This document shows positions 7,849-14,183 of a stretch of 64,000 nt of DNA, in pieces. Both the position numbers and the translations under genes were made by a program. Source of the DNA: CAMBRQ01 sp945870325 (GTDB lineage: Bacteria; Bacillota; Clostridia; Lachnospirales; Lachnospiraceae); assembly GCF_050313795.1 (NCBI RefSeq), contig NZ_JBNPMC010000003.1:1-64000 (forward strand), written 5' to 3'. The notes under the pieces are model-generated. The model did not search any database, was not told the DNA's origin, and saw nothing but the letters and a program-made list of their open reading frames with translations. Every line of letters begins with the position of its first letter. The stretch's first letter is position 1.

Positions 7849-8664
7849 ATGTGGGGAGTAAACGCAGAAGAAGAAATTCATTTTTATTATGATGAAAGTA
7901 ATAATTGTAGAAAGTTTTGGCTAGATTCAGAGAAAACGGATTTTAATCATGATTTTCGAGCAGATTTTGTGTTAGCAGGAATTGCAAGCAAAACAGAATT
8001 TCAGATTCCTTTTGAAGAGTTAAAACAACGATTAAAACTTCAAAATAATGTAAATGAACTAAAGAGTAAGAGGTTGTTTAAAGGAAAAGATTTTTTGCAA
8101 TGTATGAGAATGAAAAGGGTGACAGCCCTAATTGAATTGTTTTCAGATTATGATTTATATATACATTATTCACATGTAAACAATTTTTTCTATACTATTG
8201 TAGAGATATTAGATTCGATTACGACACCAGATGAAATTAGCGAGTTTGGATTTGATTACTTTAGATTGAAAACAACATTTTATAATATGCTGTTCCCTAA
8301 TATAGATAAAGTGGTACAGATCATGATTAAATATTCTTATCCGAATATAAAAACAGAGCAAATTGAAGACTTCTGTAATGAATTATTAAATGTCATTGAT
8401 TTAAGATATACACAGAAACCAGATGAGAAGTTTATATCTGGTGCGTTAAAGCGGGCTTCTCAAAGTACAGAAATGCTCTTCATACAAAATAATACAGATT
8501 TTGTTATGCAGGAAGACTATTCAATATTTTATGTTGATCCAATCTTAAAATTTTCCAAGGCAGTACATCATTTTGATGAGGAATTGTCAATACAGGATAA
8601 AGTAAGGGAAATGATTTCTAAATTTCAAAAGGATGTAACCAATTATGATAAATTCAATTCCTAG
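7849..8664 (+). CDS. DUF3800-like protein, probably C-terminally frameshifted
   Basis: Uncharacterised 271-aa protein. The start (EIHFYYDESNNCRKFW, then 'ADFVLAGI') resembles DUF3800 proteins, which have an RNase H-like fold with an early Asp-Glu pair and are common on mobile elements and beside defence genes. The usual C-terminal end is not in this frame. The overlapping next frame (8645-8860) contains 'ELSDIQI' and 'GFLHSM', which look like a continuation, so the gene may be broken by a frameshift near 8645. The ATG has AAAGGTG eight bases upstream, left over from the abiEii remnant. Codon use is more AT-rich than in the flanking core genes. The family assignment is tentative. Confidence 0.5.
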   Translation: MWGVNAEEEIHFYYDESNNCRKFWLDSEKTDFNHDFRADFVLAGIASKTEFQIPFEELKQRLKLQNNVNELKSKRLFKGKDFLQCMRMKRVTALIELFSDYDLYIHYSHVNNFFYTIVEILDSITTPDEISEFGFDYFRLKTTFYNMLFPNIDKVVQIMIKYSYPNIKTEQIEDFCNELLNVIDLRYTQKPDEKFISGALKRASQSTEMLFIQNNTDFVMQEDYSIFYVDPILKFSKAVHHFDEELSIQDKVREMISKFQKDVTNYDKFNS

Positions 8665-8860
8665 CAATAGTATGAGGAAAACAGTTACGGAACTTAGTGA
8701 TATTCAAATAATTAACTGTATTGCATTTAATGGACTTAGAACAAAATCGGATTTGAGAAACAAAGGATTTTTACATAGTATGACTGCAATAGGAATTTTG
8801 GAAAAGTTAAATAGATTTTTTGATTTGGTAGAAAGTGAGTACAAGTATAGTAAAAATTAA
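8645..8860 (+). pseudogene. Likely frameshifted tail of the DUF3800-like gene
   Basis: A 71-codon frame overlaps the end of the preceding gene by 20 bases, in the +1 frame. It contains 'VTELSDIQIINCIAF' and 'FLHSMTAIGILEKLNRFFDL', a pattern expected near the end of DUF3800-type proteins, so I read it as the displaced C-terminus rather than a separate gene. An AAGGATG element lies upstream of its ATG, so independent translation cannot be excluded. Its last codons overlap the start of the PrgI-VirB4 fusion. Confidence 0.4.
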
Positions 8861-9902
8861 CCGGGAGATCCGCAATTATACGGAATCCATGTTTTTCGGG
8901 CTGTCATTGCGGCAGTTTATTTTTTCAATTTTAGCCTGCGGCGTTGCTGTCGGGCTATATTTTTTGTTACGCCCGCATTTGGGAACGGAAACAGTAAGTT
9001 GGGTGTGCATTTTGGGGGCTGCCCCGTTTGCGGCGATGGGATTTGTGAAGTATCATGGAATGAACGCAGAGCAGGTAGAGGGATATGGAGACGGTGGAAA
9101 TCCGGTCATTGATAAGTCCGAGTTTGTATTGTCTTTGTTTGAACAGTTGGATAAAAAAGGTGTCAGTGCAAAGGAGAAATCTATCATTGACTGTTGTACC
9201 GGAGATGTGTATGAGGATTATAGGAGAGGCGGCGCAGTTCCTACGCTTTGTGTTCTCCGTGAAAAAATGCTTGCACAGCCGGAGCGGGAGGCAAAAGACC
9301 TTGCACTGGCACTGGAATTATTTACAAGCGGAAGTCTGGACGCATTTGCCCATGAGAGCAATGTGGACATGAATAACCGCATGGTGGTGTATGACATCAT
9401 GGATTTAGGAAAGCAGTTGAAAACAATGGGACTTCTGGTTATCACGGACGCTATGTTAAACCGTGTGACGGAGAACTGGAAAAAGGGCAAGCGTACCCAT
9501 ATCTTTCTGGACGAGTTTCATGTGGTATTTGAAAATGAGTATTCCGGCGCATTTTTCAATTCCGCATGGAGACGGTTCCGGAAGAGAAATGCCTTTCCGA
9601 ACGCCATCACGCAGAATGTTGAGTATCTTCTGGATTCCGTGCTTGCCAGCACCATGCTGTCCAACAGTGAGTATATTGTCATGCTGAATCAGGCGGCATC
9701 AGACCGTCAGAAACTTGCGGAGTTACTGAACATCTTCAACGAGCAGATGAGTTATATCACAAATGCGGACGCAGGATGCGGCTTAATTAAGTACGGAAGT
9801 TCCCTTGTGCCTTTTATCAATAAGTTTCCGAAGAATACGAGGCTGTATAAACTGATGACAACCAAGCCGGGGGAGGACAGTGCGAACCGGAACCGGACGT
9901 AG
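8835..9902 (+). pseudogene. PrgI-VirB4 in-frame fusion of conjugation proteins
   Basis: An open frame of 355 codons made of two ICE conjugation proteins. Residues about 9-82 are PrgI-like ('REIRNYTESMFFGLSLRQF', two membrane segments, 'AAPFAAMGFVKYHGMNAEQ'). From about residue 83 the sequence is the C-terminal third of a VirB4/TraE-type ATPase ('KSEFVLSLFEQL', 'MNNRMVVYDIMDLGKQL', Walker B 'THIFLDEFHVVF', 'AITQNVEYLL', 'MLNQAASDRQ'). The Walker A half is missing. A deletion that removed the end of prgI and two thirds of virB4 kept the reading frame. The GTG start overlaps the preceding frame and its first codons are probably foreign. The product cannot power DNA transfer. Whether it is expressed is unknown. 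Confidence 0.75.
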
Positions 9903-9957
9903 TTAAAAATGGTAGAGGTATTTTGAAGCACGGAATTTGCTTATTTTTTGAAATAGG

Positions 9958-9986
9958 TTGTATTCTAGCTAGAATTTGTATATACT
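9958..9986 (+). promoter_or_regulatory. Promoter and palindromic operator of phd-doc
   Basis: TTGTAT (9958-9963) and TATACT (9981-9986) are 17 bases apart. A perfect 14-base palindrome, ATTCTAGCTAGAAT (9962-9975), overlaps the -35 and spacer. Phd antitoxins autorepress by binding palindromes at their promoter (family knowledge), so this is probably the Phd operator. Confidence 0.65.
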
Positions 9987-10014
9987 ATAAATATGAAAGC
10001 GAGGTGCATGAGAA

Positions 10015-10257
10015 ATGACAATAGATACCGATACCATGATTTCCATTACAGAAGCAAACCAGAATTTTTCTAGAGTGGCGAAATTAGTAGACGAACACGG
10101 AACAGCAGTAATTTTGAAAAATAATGTTCCCCGATACCTTGTGATTGATTTCAGCAAGGCAGAAAAAGAGAAAACAGCAGCGACAGAAGATGTGCTTGCA
10201 ATATCGGAACGTCTGCTCAAACAGAATATGGAGGCATATGAGGTGCTTGCAAAATGA
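10015..10257 (+). CDS. phd: Phd/YefM-family antitoxin
   Basis: Antitoxin of 80 aa. The N-terminal Phd/YefM DNA-binding fold is clear ('TMISITEANQNFSRVAKLVDEHG', 'VILKNNVPRYLVIDF'), and the C-terminal tail after about residue 55 is the charged, flexible part expected to wrap and block the Doc toxin. The gene overlaps the doc start by four bases (ATGA), and an upstream palindrome fits autoregulation. GAGGTG serves as the ribosome-binding site. Together with doc it forms a complete type II toxin-antitoxin pair, one of the few undamaged units in the island, which would favour retention of the surrounding DNA. Confidence 0.9.
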   Translation: MTIDTDTMISITEANQNFSRVAKLVDEHGTAVILKNNVPRYLVIDFSKAEKEKTAATEDVLAISERLLKQNMEAYEVLAK

Positions 10258-10631
10258 TTACTTTAACAAAAGAACAGGTACTGATGCTCCATGAACGCCT
10301 GATTGAGACAACGGGAGGAAGTAAAGGAATCCGGGACGAGGGCATGTTGGATTCTGCATTGTCTAATCCGTTTCAGTCCTTCGTGGGCGAAGAATTGTAT
10401 CCGAGTGTTCAGGCAAAAGCGGCGCAGCTTTGTTATGGCTTAGTAAAAAACCATGCGATGATAGATGGAAATAAAAGGATCGGAACGCATGTGATGCTGG
10501 TATTTCTGGCGCTGAATGGTTATGAATTATCATATAGCCAGAAAGAACTGAGCGATACTATTTTAGCACTGGCAGCCGGAAAGATTCATGCAGATGATCT
10601 TTTACAGTGGATTATCAGACACCAAAAATAA
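10254..10631 (+). CDS. doc: Doc toxin (Fic-fold kinase)
   Basis: Death-on-curing toxin of 125 aa. Doc phosphorylates elongation factor Tu and stops translation (family knowledge). The Fic/Doc active-site loop is present as 'NHAMIDGNKRIG' at about residues 64-75, with the catalytic His and the Asn-Lys-Arg end intact; the Phe usual after His-Ala is Met here. The N-terminal 'LHERLIETTGGSKGIRDEGMLDSAL' is typical of Doc. Length is normal, with no frameshift. It is translationally coupled to phd by a four-base overlap and ends at a terminator about 30 bases on. It is expected to be active but held by Phd. Confidence 0.9.
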   Translation: MITLTKEQVLMLHERLIETTGGSKGIRDEGMLDSALSNPFQSFVGEELYPSVQAKAAQLCYGLVKNHAMIDGNKRIGTHVMLVFLALNGYELSYSQKELSDTILALAAGKIHADDLLQWIIRHQK

Positions 10632-10660
10632 AATATAAGATTGAGCGAAAAAAGCATTAA

Positions 10661-10697
10661 GGCGTGTGAGATGTTACCATTTCATGCGTCTTTTTTG
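10661..10697 (+). terminator. Terminator of phd-doc
   Basis: GGCGTGTGA (10661-10669) pairs with TCATGCGTC (10682-10690) including G-U pairs, followed by six T. It lies 30 bases after doc. Confidence 0.65.
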
Positions 10698-10720
10698 CGT
10701 TCAGAAAAGGAGGCTAAAAC

Positions 10721-11674
10721 ATGGGTGCTGGGAAAATGAAGATGACGGAAATTAAGCGGAGTCATGTACAGACTCTTTACAATGAAGAAGCAGCAGTTTC
10801 CGTCTCTGTTGCCAGACTTGTAAAAACTGCTATGAACACTTCTATGCGGTATGCCATAAATAAAAAGATTATTTCTGTTAATCCAACTTTAGGAGTGGAG
10901 TTACCAAAACGTGTTGAAAAGAAGAAATATCATACACGCAGTATTGATGAAAAAAAGACATTGAATGTGCAACAGATTTTAACACTTATTGAGGCAAGTA
11001 AAGGAACACCGATTCATATGCAAGTCTTGTTTGCTGTTCTGTTGGGATTAAGGCGCTGTGAGATAAATGGAGTGAAATATTCTGATATTGACTATATTAA
11101 CAGAACATTGAAAGTTCAGAGGCAGTTAGGAAAGAAACCGAATACCATAGCAGAAGATTTTCCGGCAAAGACATTTACAAAGCAGGAAATCGGTTTAAAA
11201 ACACAATCCAGTTATCGAATAATACCTATACCGGATTATGTGTTTGAAGCGATTTTGGAGGAACGAAAAACTTACGAGAAGAATCGCAGGAGAAGAAGCA
11301 CTACTTTTCAGAATTTGGATTATATCTGCTGTTCCTCGTATGGGCGTCCCAGAAGCAAGGATTACCATTTCCCACATTATAAGAAACTGCTAAGAGATAA
11401 TAATTTACCGGACATCAGATGGCACGATTTGCGAAGCACTTTCTGTACTGTCCTTTTGAAAAACGATTTCAATCCTAAAGCAGTCTCACAGTTAATGGGA
11501 CACGCAAAAGAGATTATTACGATTGATGTTTACGGAGATACAGCAGAAATTATAGAGGATTGTTTGGATGAATTGCAACCGTTCATAGACGATGTTGTAC
11601 CACAGGATAACGAAAGTAATACAGATTTTTCAGAAGATGGATATTTAGATGATATTAATTCATTCCTCAGTTAG
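10721..11674 (+). CDS. Tyrosine recombinase (ICE integrase), N-terminally truncated
   Basis: Site-specific integrase of 317 aa. The core-binding domain begins abruptly at 'MKMTEIKRSHVQTLYN'; the arm-binding region and the first part of the core-binding domain, about 60-70 residues in related ICE integrases, are missing. The catalytic domain is complete by eye: Arg in 'GLRRCEI', His-x-x-Arg in 'WHDLRSTF', His in 'LMGHAKE' and the Tyr nucleophile in 'ITIDVYGD'. A good AGGAGG precedes the ATG, so a shortened protein is probably made. It lies next to a block of repeats resembling attachment-site arm sequences, as expected for an integrase at the edge of its element. Activity without the N-terminal domain is doubtful. 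Confidence 0.8.
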   Translation: MGAGKMKMTEIKRSHVQTLYNEEAAVSVSVARLVKTAMNTSMRYAINKKIISVNPTLGVELPKRVEKKKYHTRSIDEKKTLNVQQILTLIEASKGTPIHMQVLFAVLLGLRRCEINGVKYSDIDYINRTLKVQRQLGKKPNTIAEDFPAKTFTKQEIGLKTQSSYRIIPIPDYVFEAILEERKTYEKNRRRRSTTFQNLDYICCSSYGRPRSKDYHFPHYKKLLRDNNLPDIRWHDLRSTFCTVLLKNDFNPKAVSQLMGHAKEIITIDVYGDTAEIIEDCLDELQPFIDDVVPQDNESNTDFSEDGYLDDINSFLS

Positions 11675-11717
11675 ATAAAATTTGTGACCTAAAATCAGAA
11701 TAAGAAAATCTACCATG

Positions 11718-11755
11718 AAAGTACAGAACAAAGGTTCGATTTGCTCTGTACTTTT
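11718..11755. terminator. Strong hairpin terminator after the integrase, possibly bidirectional
   Basis: AAAGTACAGAACAAA (11718-11732) pairs with TTTGCTCTGTACTTT (11740-11754), with one mismatch. A-rich and T-rich flanks on the two sides would allow termination in both directions. Confidence 0.8.
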
Positions 11756-11761
11756 CTTGTT

Positions 11762-11772
11762 GCATATGATAT
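11762..11772 (+). repeat. Right copy of the island-flanking 11-base direct repeat
   Basis: GCATATGATAT, identical to 5221-5231. With the left copy it brackets all the mobile-element scraps and is a candidate attachment core or target duplication; see the left copy for the caveat. Confidence 0.25.
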
Positions 11773-11805
11773 AATTGAAATCCGAGTAACTGGTAAATAC
11801 TAACC

Positions 11806-11981
11806 GTGTTATTTCGTATTTTGTAGTGTTATTTAGTTTCAAAAATACGGTTTTGTGACCTTCATTCGTGTAATTGGCATTTTAACTACTATTCGCCAGC
11901 CTTAAAAGGGCATTTTACACGAATTGAAATCCAAATTACACGAATTTTGGGCGAATAGACAAACTTTTTGCGCGGTCACAA
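11806..11981. repeat. Dense cluster of direct and inverted repeats between integrase and uvrB
   Basis: The 401 bases from 11675 to 12075 hold no convincing gene but many repeats. GTGTTATTT occurs at 11806 and 11826 (20 bases apart). TTACACGAATT occurs at 11915 and 11936 (21 bases apart), with an inverted copy ATTCGTGTAATT at 11864 that pairs with 11934-11945. CTATTCGCC (11889) pairs with GGCGAATAG (11950). TTGTGACC (11853) pairs with GGTCACAA (11974), and a further copy is at 12054. Helically phased direct repeats beside an integrase gene look like arm-type integrase or Xis sites; an operator or structured leader for uvrB is the alternative. Confidence 0.55.
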
Positions 11982-12075
11982 TGAGGAAAATGTTCTGCTT
12001 GCAGAAACATTTGACGAATGTCGCGACAACGAGAAAGCTTGTTTTCGAGTGTTGGTCACAAATGGAGGTGGATTG

Positions 12076-14130
12076 ATGAATAGAGAACAAGGACATTCGC
12101 AATACGCTGACCAAAGTCAGCTACTTGCTCATAAAAGCAGCCCGCAAAGCGGACATGCTTTTAAATTACATGCCCCATATCAGCCCACAGGAGATCAGCC
12201 GCAGGCGATAGCAGAACTGGTCAAGGGATTCAACGAAGGCAATCAATGCCAGACTTTACTAGGGGTTACGGGTTCCGGCAAGACTTTTACAATGGCAAAT
12301 GTGATTCAGGAGCTGCAAAAGCCAACGCTGGTAATTGCACATAATAAAACACTTGCAGCACAGTTATACGGGGAATTCAAAGAGATGTTCCCGGAGAATG
12401 CGGTGGAGTATTTTGTGTCCTACTACGACTACTACCAACCCGAAGCCTACGTCCCCTCCTCCGACACCTATATCGCCAAGGATTCTTCCATCAACGACGA
12501 GATCGACAAACTTCGTCATTCTGCCACAGCAGCGCTGTCAGAACGTCGGGATGTTATCATCGTTGCCAGCGTATCCTGTATCTATGGTCTTGGTAGTCCG
12601 ATTGATTATCAAGAGATGGTCGTTTCCTTACGTCCAGGCATGATCAAAGATCGAGACGAAGTTATTAGAAAATTAATTGATATCCAGTACGATCGTAATG
12701 AGATGGATTTTAAGCGTGGAACCTTCCGAGTGCATGGAGATGTACTGGAGATTATTCCTGCATTAAGTGAGAATCTGGCATACCGGATTGAATTCTTCGG
12801 AGATGAAGTGGATAGAATTACAGAGATCGATGTTTTGACAGGAGAAGTGAAGAATGAACTGAACCACGTTGCAATCTTTCCGGCGTCACATTATGTAGTA
12901 TCCAAGGAAAATATGGAAAAAGCAATCCAAGGAATTGAAGTAGAACTGGAAGAACAGATTCGGTTTTTCAAGAGCGAGGGAAAACTATTAGAAGCCCAGA
13001 GAATCTCTGAGCGTACGAATTTTGATATCGAGATGATGCGTGAGACAGGCTTCTGCTCCGGCATCGAGAACTACTCAAGGCATCTGACAGGTTTGGCGCC
13101 AGGGCAGCCGCCCCATACACTGATTGATTATTTCCCGGATGACTTTATCATGATGATTGATGAGTCTCATAAGACAGTACCGCAGGTCGGGGGCATGTAT
13201 CATGGGGACCAGTCCAGAAAATCTACATTGGTAGAATATGGATTCCGTCTGCCATCAGCAAAAGATAACCGCCCCTTGAGTTTTGAGGAATTTGAAAGTA
13301 AGATAGATCAGGTACTATTCGTATCTGCGACCCCGGGACCATACGAAGAGCAGCATGAACTCTTAAGAGCAGAACAGGTCATCCGTCCGACAGGGCTGCT
13401 TGATCCTGAGGTGGAAGTGCGTCCGGTAGAGGGGCAGATTGACGACCTGGTCGGTGAAGTGAATAAGGAGATTGTGAAGAAGAATAAGATCTTGATTACA
13501 ACTCTGACAAAGCGCATGGCAGAGGATCTGACGGATTATATGCGGGAACTGGGCATTCGTGTCCGTTATCTGCATTCGGATGTTGACACGTTGGAACGGA
13601 CAGAGATTGTGCGGGATATGCGTCTGGATGTTTTTGACGTACTGGTGGGAATTAATCTGCTAAGAGAAGGTCTGGATATTCCGGAGATTACACTTGTGGC
13701 GATTCTGGATGCTGATAAGGAAGGATTCTTGCGTTCTGAGACATCCTTGATTCAGACGATTGGACGTGCTGCCCGGAATGTAGAAGGGCACGTTATCATG
13801 TATGCAGATACTATGACAGATTCTATGCGTATTGCGATTGAAGAGACGGAGCGGCGCAGGAAGGTACAGATGCAGTACAATGAGGAACATGGCATTACGC
13901 CGCAGACCATCCAGAAGAGTGTAAGGGATCTGATTGCCATCTCTAAGAAGGTGGCAGCAGAAGAACTGCGGATGGAGAAAGATCCGGAGTCTATGAGCAG
14001 GCAGGAACTGGAGAAGTTAATCAAAGATCTGACGAAGCAGATGAAGAAGGCGGCTACGGAACTGAATTTCGAAGCAGCTGCAGAATTGCGTGATAAGATT
14101 GTAGAGTTAAAAAGACATATGACAGACTAG
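12076..14130 (+). CDS. uvrB: Excinuclease ABC subunit B
   Basis: UvrB, 684 aa, the damage-verifying helicase of nucleotide excision repair; it is loaded by UvrA and then recruits UvrC. Walker A 'GVTGSGKT' is at residues 63-70, the DNA-clamping beta-hairpin 'YYDYYQPEAYVP' follows, and helicase motifs such as 'DESH' and 'QTIGRAARN' are present, with a C-terminal UVR/UvrC-binding helix pair. Most UvrB proteins begin close to 'FKLHAPYQPTGDQ'; this one carries about 28 extra N-terminal residues rich in Gln, Ser and His. I chose the ATG with GGAGGTGG upstream; a TTG 36 codons earlier (11968) keeps the frame open but has no ribosome-binding site. uvrA follows after 53 bases. Confidence 0.96.
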   Translation: MNREQGHSQYADQSQLLAHKSSPQSGHAFKLHAPYQPTGDQPQAIAELVKGFNEGNQCQTLLGVTGSGKTFTMANVIQELQKPTLVIAHNKTLAAQLYGEFKEMFPENAVEYFVSYYDYYQPEAYVPSSDTYIAKDSSINDEIDKLRHSATAALSERRDVIIVASVSCIYGLGSPIDYQEMVVSLRPGMIKDRDEVIRKLIDIQYDRNEMDFKRGTFRVHGDVLEIIPALSENLAYRIEFFGDEVDRITEIDVLTGEVKNELNHVAIFPASHYVVSKENMEKAIQGIEVELEEQIRFFKSEGKLLEAQRISERTNFDIEMMRETGFCSGIENYSRHLTGLAPGQPPHTLIDYFPDDFIMMIDESHKTVPQVGGMYHGDQSRKSTLVEYGFRLPSAKDNRPLSFEEFESKIDQVLFVSATPGPYEEQHELLRAEQVIRPTGLLDPEVEVRPVEGQIDDLVGEVNKEIVKKNKILITTLTKRMAEDLTDYMRELGIRVRYLHSDVDTLERTEIVRDMRLDVFDVLVGINLLREGLDIPEITLVAILDADKEGFLRSETSLIQTIGRAARNVEGHVIMYADTMTDSMRIAIEETERRRKVQMQYNEEHGITPQTIQKSVRDLIAISKKVAAEELRMEKDPESMSRQELEKLIKDLTKQMKKAATELNFEAAAELRDKIVELKRHMTD

Positions 14131-14183
14131 AAATAGTTTGTAAAAAAATAGTTGAGAGAAGATATCTACGAAAGGATAGACTA

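Noticed and set aside
11850..12075. SOS (LexA) operator for uvrB
   Set aside because: Searched by eye for the GAAC-N4-GTTC type box; none found. The inverted repeats present do not resemble it.
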